Origin: Tritonibacter multivorans
Lineage (GTDB): Bacteria > Pseudomonadota > Alphaproteobacteria > Rhodobacterales > Rhodobacteraceae
Assembly (NCBI RefSeq): GCF_001458415.1
Contig: NZ_CYSD01000012.1
Location: forward strand, 496,001 to 560,000
Direction of reading: 5' to 3'
DNA: 64,000 nt
A program made the position numbers and the translations under genes. The notes beneath the pieces were generated by a model. It was not told where the DNA came from. It saw only the letters and a list, made by a program, of their open reading frames with translations, and searched no databases. Positions within the stretch are counted from its first letter, which is position 1, and each line of letters begins with the position of its first letter. Positions 37,241 to 46,518 of the stretch are shown here, piece after piece.

Positions 37241-38314
37241 CTAAGTGTCTGTTGGGCCATTGCCAAACCGCTTGAACAGAAATCCGGCCAGGCCCACGGT
37301 GAACAATATGCGAAAAAGGTGATGGGTCGAGACAAGGACCGGACTGACACCGAGGCTCAATGCGATCAGGCTCATCTCGGTGACCCCGCCCGGCGCAAAG
37401 CTGATCAGCAATGTCTGGAAAGATATTGAAAGGAGCTGTCCCAGCATCAATGCAAACCCAGAAGCAATGGCAAGCGTCACCATGACCGATACACAACCAA
37501 GCGCGAGAGCCGACAGCAATCGTCGTGGGGTGGTCTTGGCAAACTGCGCGCCGAGGCTTGCGCCGACGATCAGTTGCGCCAAATTGAGAAGTGCTGGGGG
37601 CCCGCCCAGATCAATGGCCCCCGAAGATTGCAGGATCGCCGTTAAAACCAATGGGCCAAGCAGCGGGGCCGCTGGCAATCGCGAGGCTTTGCCGATCCAA
37701 AGGCCAATGGGGGCGATCAAAGCCACCATCAGCCAATCCCGCCAGTCGGAGGCGCTCTTTTCAAGGGTCTGGCTTGCGGCGCTGCCCACCGTTTCTCCGG
37801 TCATCACCAGAAAAAGCAAGGGAACAAGCAGGATCACCAGAATGATACGCACGAAATGCTGGATGCTCAGTGTCTCGACATTGCCGCCCGCTTGCGTCCC
37901 CAATTCCACCGCTTCGATCAACCCGCCCGGCATGGCTGCATAGAACGCAGTGGGCCGGTCATAGCCGCCCAGATAGTGAAAAATGGCATAGTTCGACGCC
38001 AGCGCGAGAACGACAAACACCATCATCGCGCACAGGGTGACGGCAAGGGTTGGCGCCATGGTCAACACGTCGGGCGTGAAGGTCGTGCCAATCATCGCGC
38101 CAATCACGGCAATGAACACCTCTCGCAGGGGTTTGGGGAAGAACACCGGCCTGCCGGCGCGCGCGGCAAATGTCAGCGCAAGGATCGCCGTTGCCACCAG
38201 ACTTCCCAGAAGGAAGGGAATAGGCCAGCCCATAACACGGGCTGCAAAAGCCCCTACAATGGCTGTTGCAAGGACCAGTGACACTTGCAGCACTTTGGAT
38301 GTGAAGTCTGTCAT
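37241..38314 (-). CDS. AbrB family membrane protein
   Basis: A 357-residue hydrophobic protein of about ten helices, MTDFTSKVLQVSLVLATAIVGAFAA..., with the duplicated layout of AbrB transporters (MGWPIPFLLGSLVATAI; GLWIGKASRLPAAPLLGPLV). The family (once labelled ammonia monooxygenase) is poorly characterised and may export or import small acids. It starts 43 bp after the FAD oxidase stop and ends 9 bp before FGE, so it is likely co-transcribed. Confidence 0.85.
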   Translation of the reverse strand: MTDFTSKVLQVSLVLATAIVGAFAARVMGWPIPFLLGSLVATAILALTFAARAGRPVFFPKPLREVFIAVIGAMIGTTFTPDVLTMAPTLAVTLCAMMVFVVLALASNYAIFHYLGGYDRPTAFYAAMPGGLIEAVELGTQAGGNVETLSIQHFVRIILVILLVPLLFLVMTGETVGSAASQTLEKSASDWRDWLMVALIAPIGLWIGKASRLPAAPLLGPLVLTAILQSSGAIDLGGPPALLNLAQLIVGASLGAQFAKTTPRRLLSALALGCVSVMVTLAIASGFALMLGQLLSISFQTLLISFAPGGVTEMSLIALSLGVSPVLVSTHHLFRILFTVGLAGFLFKRFGNGPTDT

Positions 38315-38357
38315 GCGGGGGCCGGTTCTGTTTGGCAGTACAACACGGCGTTTCCGG

Positions 38358-39743
38358 TCAGTTCACCGAGACCAGCTTGCCGGGGTTCATGATGTTCAGC
38401 GGATCAATGGACTGCTTGAGCTGCGCCATAAGCAGGTAGGCCTCTCCGTGTTCCTCTGGCATGTATTTCTTCTTGCCGGTCCCGACGCCGTGTTCGCCCG
38501 TCACCGTCCCCCCAAAAGAAAGCGCTGTCCGGCTCACATCGGATGCCAGTTGCTTGGCACGCGCCATTTCGTCGCCATTGTCCGGGTCGACCAGGATCAA
38601 AAGGTGGTAATTGCCGTCACCAACATGCCCTACGATTGGGGCGATCAGGCCGGATTCGGCGATCAGCTCTTTTGTGCGGGCGATGCAATCTGCCAGCGCC
38701 GAGATGGGCACACAGCAATCCGTGACAAGCCCCTCGCAGCCCTTGCGCAGCGACTTACCCGCGTAATAGGCGTTGTGACGCGCCTGCCACAACCGTTCGC
38801 GATCTTCCAGCTTTGTGGCCCAGTCAAAGCCGGAGACGCCGAATTCTTCCGCGACGCTTTCGAACAGGTCCACCTGTTCTTTGACGCCTGCCTCAGACCC
38901 GTGAAACTCGATGAAAAGATGCGGTTTTTCGGGCAGGTTCAGGTCAGGGTTGAAGATGTTCATGCCCTTCATCTGCACGTCGTCCAAAAGCTCGATCCGG
39001 GCCATGGGCAGTCCCATTTGAATGGCCGTGATCACCGTGTTCACCGCATCATCAATCGTGTCAAAGGCGCAGGTGGCTGACAGTTCGGAATCGGGTCGTC
39101 CAAACAGGCGCACCGTCAGTTCGGTGATGATACCCAAGGTGCCCTCGGAGCCGACGAACAGATGGGTCAGATCATACCCTGCCGAAGATTTGCGCGCACG
39201 CGATCCTGTGTTGATCACCCTGCCATCCGGCAACACAACCTCGAGCGCCATAACGTTTTCCCGCATGGTGCCATAGCGCACGGTATTGGTGCCCGACGCG
39301 CGGGTCGAGGTCATCCCGCCCAGCGTGGCATTTGCGCCCGGATCGACCGTGAACATCAGTCCCGTGGCCCGCAGATCGTCATTCAGCTGTTTGCGGGTCA
39401 CACCTGGTTGCACCACCGCGTCCAGATCGCTTTGGTGGATGTCCAGCACCTTGTTCATCCGGCTTGTGTCCACACTGATGCCGCCATGGATCGGGATCAC
39501 ATGGCCTTCCAGCGATGTGCCGATGCCAAAGGGCACAACGGGCACTTTATGCGCCGAACAGATCTTCATGATCGCCGACACCTCTTCGGTGTTGTCGGGG
39601 AAGGCCACGGCGTCCGGCAATGCGGGTTCCGAATAGGCCTCGTCGCGGCCATGGATTTCGCGCACGGATTGGCCGGTGGACAAACGGTCCCCCAAAAGAG
39701 CCCGCAGCTCAGACAAAGCCAAAGAAATAGTGTCCTGCGTCAT
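38358..39743 (-). CDS. FAD-linked D-2-hydroxyacid dehydrogenase (D-lactate dehydrogenase/GlcD type)
   Basis: A 461-residue protein. FAD-binding domain of the PCMH/vanillyl-alcohol-oxidase fold: VPVVPFGIGTSLEGHVIP, DAVVQPGVTRKQLND, TVDPGANATLGGMTSTRASG and VGSEGTLGIITELTVRL. The FAD-oxidase C-terminal domain has HVGDGNYHLLILVDP and GGTVTGEHGVGTGKKKYM with substrate/metal histidines. It oxidises a D-2-hydroxy acid such as D-lactate or glycolate to the 2-oxo acid, passing electrons to the respiratory chain. Within the cluster it may act on the alcohol released by a sulfatase (inference). Confidence 0.9.
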   Translation of the reverse strand: MTQDTISLALSELRALLGDRLSTGQSVREIHGRDEAYSEPALPDAVAFPDNTEEVSAIMKICSAHKVPVVPFGIGTSLEGHVIPIHGGISVDTSRMNKVLDIHQSDLDAVVQPGVTRKQLNDDLRATGLMFTVDPGANATLGGMTSTRASGTNTVRYGTMRENVMALEVVLPDGRVINTGSRARKSSAGYDLTHLFVGSEGTLGIITELTVRLFGRPDSELSATCAFDTIDDAVNTVITAIQMGLPMARIELLDDVQMKGMNIFNPDLNLPEKPHLFIEFHGSEAGVKEQVDLFESVAEEFGVSGFDWATKLEDRERLWQARHNAYYAGKSLRKGCEGLVTDCCVPISALADCIARTKELIAESGLIAPIVGHVGDGNYHLLILVDPDNGDEMARAKQLASDVSRTALSFGGTVTGEHGVGTGKKKYMPEEHGEAYLLMAQLKQSIDPLNIMNPGKLVSVN

Positions 39744-39778
39744 GGCAGATCCTCGTTTTGAATGGTCCCAAACGCCGC

Positions 39779-41224
39779 TCAGGTGGCGGGCGGCGGCGTC
39801 GCCGAAGGCGCCCCCAATTTCGACGCAGCCTCTTTGCCACCATAGGCCTCGATCATCGCGTCCTGATCCTCAAAGGCTTCGGTGTTGACGGCGTCCGGAT
39901 CGCAGATCTTGCGAAGCTCTGCCTGCATCCGGGCAAGATCATCCGCATAGGCCGGGTTCTGCGCCTGATTGGTCAGTTCCTCTGGGTCTTCGGCCAGATT
40001 GAACAGCTCAGGCTCGAAGCCGACATATTCGATCAGTTTAAGATCGCCCTTTCGCAGCATGAACTCGCCGGACACCGCGCCAATCGCGTGGTATTCGCTG
40101 AAGACGGCGCGGTCGGTGTCGTCTTCGCAGGCGGCAATGTCATACAGCGAAGTTCCGGGGCGTTCGCCCGGAAGCGCGGCGTCGAAGTGGTCGATGATCG
40201 TTTCCGAGATGTCCAGCAGGCTAGTCGTGGTCGCGCTGGTCGGTCGGGGATCGACCCCCAGATCGGGGGCTGGCGCGACAATCAACGGGATCGCGGCAGA
40301 TTCCTCGTACATGTTCATCTTGCCCCACAGGTCGCGCACGCCCAGGTTTTCGCCATGATCGCTTGAGTAGATGATCGTGGTGTTGTCGAACTGCCCGCTG
40401 TCTTTCAGCGCGCTTACGATCCGCCCGACATTGTGGTCCATGTAGCTGGTCAGACCGTAGTACGACGCAATCGCAACGCGCCGCTCTTCTTCGTCCTTCC
40501 AGCCGTCCTCCGCGACCATGGCGTCAGCCATTTTGTCCAGCCAGGGATGACGCACGTAGCCATCCTTGCGCCGCAGCTTGTCCGCCGGAAGCTTGTCCAA
40601 CGGATAAAGATCGTAGAATTCCTGAGGCGCGATCAGCGGGTGGTGCGGTGCCAAAAGCCCGACATAGAGACACCATGGCGCGGCGCTGTCCTGTGTTTTA
40701 GACAGCCAATCGCAGGTCATGTCCGTGACGCTGCGATCGTATTTTGTATAGCTGCTTTCGCCCGGCCCGATTGTGTCGCCCATCATCCGCACGTGTTTGT
40801 TGTAAACACGTTCGTCTTCGCGGCGGATGGAGCCCCACACCATGCCGACTCCATCGGCCACATGCATAGGAATATGCTGGGCGTCAAAGCCGCTGTCGTC
40901 CTCTTGGTGGCGGTAGTGCAGCTTGCCAATGGATTCTACGCGCACGCCTTTGTCCTGCAACGCATGCCCCCAGCCGCGCGGCGTTCCCTTGTAGGGCATC
41001 GCATTGTCCCAGTTGCGAATGTCATGCACCTGCCGACCTGTTGCAAAGGCGGCGCGGGCCGGCACACAAATGGGGGACGGCGTGTAGGCGTTGGTAAAGC
41101 GTGTGCCACGTGCTGCCAGTTCGTCCAGATGCGGTGTCTGCACCACCGGATGATCCGCACAGGACATGGCTCGCGCCTGGTGTTGATCCGAAAGGATGAC
41201 GAGGAGGTTGGGGGAGGATTTCAT
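39779..41224 (-). CDS. Cytoplasmic Cys-type sulfatase (type I), copy 1
   Basis: A 481-residue alkaline phosphatase-superfamily sulfatase. NLLVILSDQHQARAM carries the metal Asp residues. The formylglycine motif CVPAR followed by AAFATGR is intact. KDKGVRVESIGKLHYR and IYSSDHGENLGVRDLWGK hold further metal/sulfate ligands. No signal peptide, so the ester must be imported. It starts 3 bp after the marR stop and is 35 bp upstream of the dehydrogenase. It resembles choline-sulfatase-type enzymes, but the substrate is not known. Confidence 0.93.
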   Translation of the reverse strand: MKSSPNLLVILSDQHQARAMSCADHPVVQTPHLDELAARGTRFTNAYTPSPICVPARAAFATGRQVHDIRNWDNAMPYKGTPRGWGHALQDKGVRVESIGKLHYRHQEDDSGFDAQHIPMHVADGVGMVWGSIRREDERVYNKHVRMMGDTIGPGESSYTKYDRSVTDMTCDWLSKTQDSAAPWCLYVGLLAPHHPLIAPQEFYDLYPLDKLPADKLRRKDGYVRHPWLDKMADAMVAEDGWKDEEERRVAIASYYGLTSYMDHNVGRIVSALKDSGQFDNTTIIYSSDHGENLGVRDLWGKMNMYEESAAIPLIVAPAPDLGVDPRPTSATTTSLLDISETIIDHFDAALPGERPGTSLYDIAACEDDTDRAVFSEYHAIGAVSGEFMLRKGDLKLIEYVGFEPELFNLAEDPEELTNQAQNPAYADDLARMQAELRKICDPDAVNTEAFEDQDAMIEAYGGKEAASKLGAPSATPPPAT

Positions 41225-41227
41225 AGG

Positions 41228-41716
41228 TTATTCTTCTTCCATTGCAGGAATCGGGATGTCGAAATCGGTCTTTTGCGCAGCTGCTGCCATGACCCTGATC
41301 GCCTTGTAGATGACGGACAGCTCCTCTTCGCTGAGCGTCGCCACCAGATGCCGCTGGCGTTCGTCCAGCACTGGCCCAAGCCGCGCGTGGGCGAGATGCG
41401 CTTTGTCGGTCAACTCGATCACATGTTGGCGTTTGTCAGCTTTGTAAGGGTGAAGCACCACGTAACCCTTTTGCTCAAGAGCGCCCAGCATCTTGCTGAA
41501 CTGGCTCTTGTCTATACCGGCCGCTTTGCGCACCGGCGTTGTGGTGCTTTCGACGCCAAGGGCGACAACCCGAACGATCCGCCATTGGGCAAGATTCAGA
41601 TCACCATAGGCAGAGATGATGACCTTTGCCTGCGCGTTCAGCGCAGTGTGCAATTGCGCGATCTGGAAGGGCAGCAATAGGCCCAACCCGATCGCACTAT
41701 CATCCGAATTTGTCAT
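41228..41716 (-). CDS. MarR family transcriptional regulator
   Basis: 162 residues from the ATG at 41716 (MTNSDDSAIGLGLLLPF). The winged helix is LNLAQWRIVRVVALGVESTT, the recognition helix region is GIDKSQFSKMLGALEQKGYV and the wing is PYKADKRQHVIELTDKA. A long frame upstream overlaps tctC and is not used. It lies between divergent sulfatase 1 and tctC with a perfect palindrome (41757-41792) in the shared promoter region. Control of both arms is inferred. Confidence 0.92.
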   Translation of the reverse strand: MTNSDDSAIGLGLLLPFQIAQLHTALNAQAKVIISAYGDLNLAQWRIVRVVALGVESTTTPVRKAAGIDKSQFSKMLGALEQKGYVVLHPYKADKRQHVIELTDKAHLAHARLGPVLDERQRHLVATLSEEELSVIYKAIRVMAAAAQKTDFDIPIPAMEEE

Positions 41717-41756
41717 TTTCCGCGATCCTTCTTTCAAATCGAAATTCGGGCAGTTT

Positions 41757-41792
41757 GGTGGAAAAGTCAACTTAAATGTTGACTTTTCCACC
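41757..41792. promoter_or_regulatory. Perfect palindrome, predicted MarR operator
   Basis: GGTGGAAAAGTCAAC, spacer TTAAAT, then GTTGACTTTTCCACC: a perfect inverted repeat with 15-bp arms centred in the 126-bp marR/tctC intergenic region. It is much longer than chance would give and not a terminator position. It probably represses both divergent transcripts until the inducer appears. Confidence 0.88.
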
Positions 41793-41842
41793 TTTCGAAA
41801 TGACAAACGTTCCCAACGACATTGCACTTCAGGGAGGGAAAC

Positions 41843-42790
41843 ATGAGGAAGTTGCTTAAATCTGCGGTGGTTGCCGCCGCGGTTATCGGGACATCTACGG
41901 CCACATTGGCAGAGGATTGGGCCCCGCCGGGGCCCATCAAGATGGTGATTGCCTTTGCGGCGGGCGGCGGCGCTGACACACAGGCCCGCCTGATTGCCGA
42001 AGAGCTTGAAGCAACGCAAGGCTGGAAAGTCATTCCCGAGCAAGTCACTGGCAAGGGTGGGCTGAACGCAGTGAATGCAGTCAAAGATGCACCGGCAGAT
42101 GGCACAACGATTGCCATGATCGTCACAAGCAGCCTTGGCTATAGTATGGTCACCGCGAAAGCCGGGTCCCCACAGGACGTGACCCCGATCACCACCACCG
42201 CAGGCACGCAAATGGCGGTCGTTGCGCGGGCCGACAAAGGTTGGTCCACGTTGGGTGATGTGATCGAAGCCGCCAAAGGCGGTGAGGATATCCGTTTTGG
42301 CGTCATGTCCCCGGCCTTAGGTGACATTGCCTATTTGGTTGGTAAAGAAAACGGCGTCGACTTCAACATCATCTCGGTCAAGGGCGGCAAGGCTGTGATG
42401 AACGGTTTGAATGCAGGCGACATGGATGTGGGTTTTGGCGCGGGCATTCAGGCCAAAGCCGTTGCGGCTGGTGATATGGTCGAGCTGGCTTCGGCCCGCA
42501 GCGAACCTCTGATCAATTCGCCTGAGGCGCCGCTGCTTTCGGAATACGGCGTGAACTTTGTGAGTGAACTTGCGTTCCTGTTCGCCGGTCCAAAGGACAT
42601 GGATCCTGTGGCCCGCGCCGCGATCGCCTCTGCAATTGCTGAAGTTGCAACGCAAGAAGGTGGAAAAGCCAATGCGTTCCTGACCAAAGGGTTTGGCGGA
42701 GCCATGATCATCGCCGGAGAAGAACTTGAGGCCGTTGTTCAGAAGGGCTTTGAGTCTTCGGGCGCACTTGCTGCGGCAGCGGCCGAATAA
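41843..42790 (+). CDS. Tripartite tricarboxylate transporter substrate-binding protein (TctC)
   Basis: 315 residues from the ATG at 41843, preceded by AGGGAGGG. Signal peptide with core AVVAAAVIGTSTATLA and cleavage near LA-EDW. The mature part has the TctC/Bug fold pattern: PIKMVIAFAAGGGADTQAR, GKGGLNAVNAVKDAPADGTT. Periplasmic capture of a carboxylate for TctA/TctB. It heads the plus-strand operon tctC-tctB-tctA-sulfatase 2. Confidence 0.92.
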   Translation: MRKLLKSAVVAAAVIGTSTATLAEDWAPPGPIKMVIAFAAGGGADTQARLIAEELEATQGWKVIPEQVTGKGGLNAVNAVKDAPADGTTIAMIVTSSLGYSMVTAKAGSPQDVTPITTTAGTQMAVVARADKGWSTLGDVIEAAKGGEDIRFGVMSPALGDIAYLVGKENGVDFNIISVKGGKAVMNGLNAGDMDVGFGAGIQAKAVAAGDMVELASARSEPLINSPEAPLLSEYGVNFVSELAFLFAGPKDMDPVARAAIASAIAEVATQEGGKANAFLTKGFGGAMIIAGEELEAVVQKGFESSGALAAAAAE

Positions 42791-42866
42791 GGCTCTGTGC
42801 GAACACGCCTATAGCACGGGCGGCCGATACGCCGCCCGATCGTCTTTGCCAACATAAGAGACCGAT

Positions 42867-43409
42867 ATGCGCAATCTCTCTGCCAGCACGGCACTGGGTC
42901 TGGGCTGTATTGCCTTTGCTTTGATCCTTGCCTTCATCTGGATACCGCTCGATGTTGAAACCTGGTTGGTTGAACGCAAACGCGGTCGCTATATCGTTGG
43001 CGATAGCCTTGCGCCGACTTTGGCCGCGGCTTTCATTCTGTTGGCCGGAGTAATGCTGTGGTTCGAGCGCAGGTCTCGTGACCCGCGCCCTACACGCCAG
43101 AACCTGACATTCATCGGAGCGATTTCGTTTTTTGGTCTCGTTGGCATTCTGCTGATGCGCTGGTCTGGGCCGGTTGTGACCAGCGTGTTTGGGGCAGAAG
43201 AATACAGGCTTCTTCGTGACACGGCGCCCTGGAAATACATTGGTTTTGTCCTCGGCGGCAGCACGATGGTCTTTTGCATTGTGTCCTTTGTGGAGCAGCG
43301 TGTGTCCTGGCGTGCATTTTGGGTGGCACTGGCGGCGGTGGTCGGCATTATCGCCCTGTATGATCTCCCGTTTGACGACGTGCTGCTGCCACCGAATGGA
43401 GATGTCTGA
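42867..43409 (+). CDS. Tripartite tricarboxylate transporter small membrane subunit (TctB)
   Basis: A 180-residue hydrophobic protein with four predicted helices (starts MRNLSASTALGLGCIAFALILAF) and the polar IPLDVETWLVERKRGRYIVGD loop typical of TctB-like subunits. It is placed between tctC (76 bp) and tctA (TGATG junction, 1-bp overlap), which supports the call despite low sequence conservation. Confidence 0.85.
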   Translation: MRNLSASTALGLGCIAFALILAFIWIPLDVETWLVERKRGRYIVGDSLAPTLAAAFILLAGVMLWFERRSRDPRPTRQNLTFIGAISFFGLVGILLMRWSGPVVTSVFGAEEYRLLRDTAPWKYIGFVLGGSTMVFCIVSFVEQRVSWRAFWVALAAVVGIIALYDLPFDDVLLPPNGDV

Positions 43410-45007
43410 TGGCCGATTTGGGCACCTTTGACTATGTCTGGCTCGGCATCCTTGCGGTCTTTCAGGGGCCCGAGGCTTTTTCGCTTCTTGGCGTTTCGGT
43501 GTCGATCACTGTGATGATGGTTGCCTTCGGGCTGATCCTTGGAATCGTTGTTGGCGCAACACCGGGTCTTGGCGGGGTCATAGCGATGGCCATCTCCCTA
43601 CCCATCCTGATCTCAATCTTCGGCTTTAACGCGGATGCGCTTTTGCCGGTGATGGGGTTCCTGATCGGCGTCATGAAAGGGTCCACCGTCGGCGGCGCGG
43701 TTCCGGCGATCCTGTTCAACACCCCCGGCACGCCTGACGCCTATATGACCACGCTGGACGGCTATCCGATGGCGCAGTCGGGCAAAGCGCGCAAAGCCCT
43801 CAAGATCTCGCATTTTTCATCTGTCACAGGGGACACGTTTTCGGATGTTGTCCTGATCGTCTGTGCCCCATTTCTTGCGATCCTGGTTGAGGCCCATCTG
43901 GACCTGCCCGAGAAGACGGCGCTTCTTATCCTATCGCTCAGCTTTATCGCAGCCGTTGTCGGCGGGTCGGCGGCCAAAGGGCTGCTCAGCTGCGGGCTTG
44001 GGCTCTTGGCCGTCTATATCGGCACCGGAGAGGACTTTTACCCGCGGCTGAGCTTTGGCACGGCGGCCCTGTCAGACGGGATCCCCATCACCGCTGCGGT
44101 CATTGGCGTACTGGTTATTGGGGCAATCTTTTCCGAGCTTGAAAACCTTTGGGCCCAAAAACGCCAAACAGGCGCAATTCAAGTCGCAAAGGAGGAAGGC
44201 GACCAGCGACTGCACTGGGCCGACATTCGCCGGATCTTTCCTTATATCGGCCGCTCGGCCCTCATCGGCACGACCATCGGGGCCCTTCCGGGCGTTGGCT
44301 CAACGCTGGCGGCCACCATCGGGTACGCGACCAGCAAACGCCTTTATACCAAAACCAAGAAACCGGGCGATCCGGCGTTCGGGCAGGGCGCGCCTGAAGG
44401 TATTGCCGCGACCGAGGCCGCAAATTCTTCGGTTTCGGGCGCAAACCTGATCCCCGTCCTGTCCCTTGGCATTCCCGGCAATACGGCCGCCGTTTTCCTG
44501 ATCCTGGCTGCAGAATCCATTGGCGGTTTCAATCCGGGGCCGGCGGTTTTTCAGTTTTCGTCCGATCTGAACCCCGAACTGGTGATCGCCTTCGGGCTGT
44601 TCACGACCATGATCCTGGCCAATCTTTTGAACTGGACGGTGGGTGGGGTCTTCATGCGGTCACTTGGGGTCCTTGTGCGCATCCCAAAGCAATATCTCTT
44701 GCCGGTTGTCCTGCTGTTGACGCTTGCGTCCCTATATGTTCAGGAAACCTCAATGAGCGCCATCTGGTTTGCCTTCGGCTTTGGCATCCTTGGCTATTTC
44801 ATGATGCGCTTTGCGATCTCACCGCTCCCCTTTGTGATTGGGTTCATTCTCGGCGGGCGTATTGAGGACACCGCACGACAGGCATTTTCCGCGACCGGAG
44901 GCGATCCCTGGTTCCTCTTCAAAAGCCCGATCGCCGCCATGTTCATGCTCTGCGCATTGGCGGTGATTTTCGTGTCTCTTCGCAAGCCAAAAGGAGACAT
45001 GCCATGA
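43409..45007 (+). CDS. Tripartite tricarboxylate transporter large permease (TctA)
   Basis: A 532-residue protein with about twelve helices. Family motifs GATPGLGGVIAMAISLPI and LGIPGNTAAVFLILA form the duplicated PGxGG-type signatures, and FNTPGTPDAYMTTLDGYPMAQ is diagnostic of TctA. It forms the ion-coupled transport channel. It overlaps tctB by 1 bp and sulfatase 2 by 4 bp, so the sulfatase is translationally coupled to the transporter. Confidence 0.95.
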   Translation: MADLGTFDYVWLGILAVFQGPEAFSLLGVSVSITVMMVAFGLILGIVVGATPGLGGVIAMAISLPILISIFGFNADALLPVMGFLIGVMKGSTVGGAVPAILFNTPGTPDAYMTTLDGYPMAQSGKARKALKISHFSSVTGDTFSDVVLIVCAPFLAILVEAHLDLPEKTALLILSLSFIAAVVGGSAAKGLLSCGLGLLAVYIGTGEDFYPRLSFGTAALSDGIPITAAVIGVLVIGAIFSELENLWAQKRQTGAIQVAKEEGDQRLHWADIRRIFPYIGRSALIGTTIGALPGVGSTLAATIGYATSKRLYTKTKKPGDPAFGQGAPEGIAATEAANSSVSGANLIPVLSLGIPGNTAAVFLILAAESIGGFNPGPAVFQFSSDLNPELVIAFGLFTTMILANLLNWTVGGVFMRSLGVLVRIPKQYLLPVVLLLTLASLYVQETSMSAIWFAFGFGILGYFMMRFAISPLPFVIGFILGGRIEDTARQAFSATGGDPWFLFKSPIAAMFMLCALAVIFVSLRKPKGDMP

Positions 45008-46518
45008 CCCGCCCCAACATCCTGTTCATCACCTCTGACCAGCAACGCGGCGATTGCTATGGGTTTCGCGGCCGCAATGTCTACACGCCGCATCTGGATA
45101 TGCTTGCCGCTGAAGGCACCAGCCTTGAAACGGTTGTGACGCCTTGTGTGGTCTGTCAGCCCGCGCGGGCGTCGATCCTGACAGGTCTTCTGCCGCGCAC
45201 CCATGGTGTGCATGACAATGGAATCGATTTGGACCCTGAGCTGGGCGAAAAAGGCTTTGCCGCCTCGCTGTCTGCGGCGGGGTATCGCACCGCCAAGATC
45301 GGCAAGGCGCATTTTGCGACCTATCACACCTTTGGCGACAGCGACACGGTCGAGTCCATTCCCGGATCGGCCAAGGTGCCAGAGGGATGGCGCGGGCCCT
45401 ATATGGGTTTTGATCATGCCGAACTCGTCCACATCGGCCACAACTGGTGGCATCCCGAAGAACCACCTGCCGGTCTGGCCTATGAGGAATGGTACTACGG
45501 CGACGGTCGGGGCGCGCAGAAAAACAAGCTGCTGTGGGAAAGCCACCGCGATCATAAGGATGCGCCACAGGTCTGGTCATCAAAGTTGCCTGTGGCCTGG
45601 CACAATTCCTCATGGATCGCAGACCGCGCAATTGATTTCATCAAGCAGGACCACGAGAAACCGTTCTGTATGTGGGTGTCCTTTCCCGACCCCCACCACC
45701 CGTTTGACTGCCCCGAACCCTGGGCGTCCCTGCATCGGCCGGAAGACGTGGATCTGCCGGAACACCGAACCCGCGACTTCGAGGGCCGACCGTGGTGGCA
45801 CAAGGCGGCGGTCGAGACCAAGATCGAAGGCAAGGGCGCCGAGATCCGCACAAGCTATTCGCGTTATCCTGAAATTCCGGATGAACAGCTGCGCGAGGTG
45901 ATAGCCAATACCTATGGCCAGCTGTCCCTGATCGACCATTCAGTCGGACGCATCATCACCGAACTCGAAGCGCAGGGTTTGGCCGATAACACCTATATCG
46001 TCTACACCGCCGACCACGGCGACTGGCTGGGCGACCATGGGTTGGTTCTGAAAGGGCCGATGCCGTTTGAGGGACTGTTGAATGTCCGCGCCATCGTCAA
46101 AGGCCCCGATGTTCCGGTCGGAAAAGTCAGCTTTGAACCGCTCTCGACCCTTGATCTGGGCGCGACCTTCATGGATTGGGCAGGCGCAGACAGCCTGATG
46201 GATATTCACGGCCAGTCCATGCGCGATGTCATTTCGGGGGACGGCACGCGCAAGGCCGCAATGAGCGAATGGGAGCTTCTGCCCGGTCGCGTGGGTGTCG
46301 GATTGTCTCTGCGCACCGTGCGCAGCAAGACGGCCAAACTGACCCTGGACCTGCAATCCGGCGCAGGCGAGATGTATGATCTGGAGAAGGACCCGCATGA
46401 GCTTCGCAATGTCTTCGATGATCCCGACTACGCTGCGATGAAGGCTGACTTGAACGAGATCCTGATGGCGCGACCTGATGATATGCGACCCAATCAGGAG
46501 CCGGTGGGAATGGCGTAA
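45004..46518 (+). CDS. Cytoplasmic Cys-type sulfatase (type I), copy 2
   Basis: A 504-residue sulfatase. NILFITSDQQRGDCYG gives metal ligands, CQPAR followed by ASILTG is the intact formylglycine motif, AAGYRTAKIGKAHF carries the usual Lys/His pair, SFPDPHHPFDCPEPW lies in the active site, and VYTADHGDWLGDHGLVLKG is the second metal site. No signal peptide. ATGA overlap with tctA suggests that its substrate is what the transporter brings in. It is not closely similar to sulfatase 1, so the two may act on different esters. Confidence 0.94.
   Translation: MTRPNILFITSDQQRGDCYGFRGRNVYTPHLDMLAAEGTSLETVVTPCVVCQPARASILTGLLPRTHGVHDNGIDLDPELGEKGFAASLSAAGYRTAKIGKAHFATYHTFGDSDTVESIPGSAKVPEGWRGPYMGFDHAELVHIGHNWWHPEEPPAGLAYEEWYYGDGRGAQKNKLLWESHRDHKDAPQVWSSKLPVAWHNSSWIADRAIDFIKQDHEKPFCMWVSFPDPHHPFDCPEPWASLHRPEDVDLPEHRTRDFEGRPWWHKAAVETKIEGKGAEIRTSYSRYPEIPDEQLREVIANTYGQLSLIDHSVGRIITELEAQGLADNTYIVYTADHGDWLGDHGLVLKGPMPFEGLLNVRAIVKGPDVPVGKVSFEPLSTLDLGATFMDWAGADSLMDIHGQSMRDVISGDGTRKAAMSEWELLPGRVGVGLSLRTVRSKTAKLTLDLQSGAGEMYDLEKDPHELRNVFDDPDYAAMKADLNEILMARPDDMRPNQEPVGMA

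Noticed and set aside
41709-41808. TTTGTCATTT and AAATGACAAA inverted pair around the marR start
   Set aside because: Arms are about 80 bp apart and one overlaps the start codon. The nearby 15-bp-arm palindrome is a far better operator.
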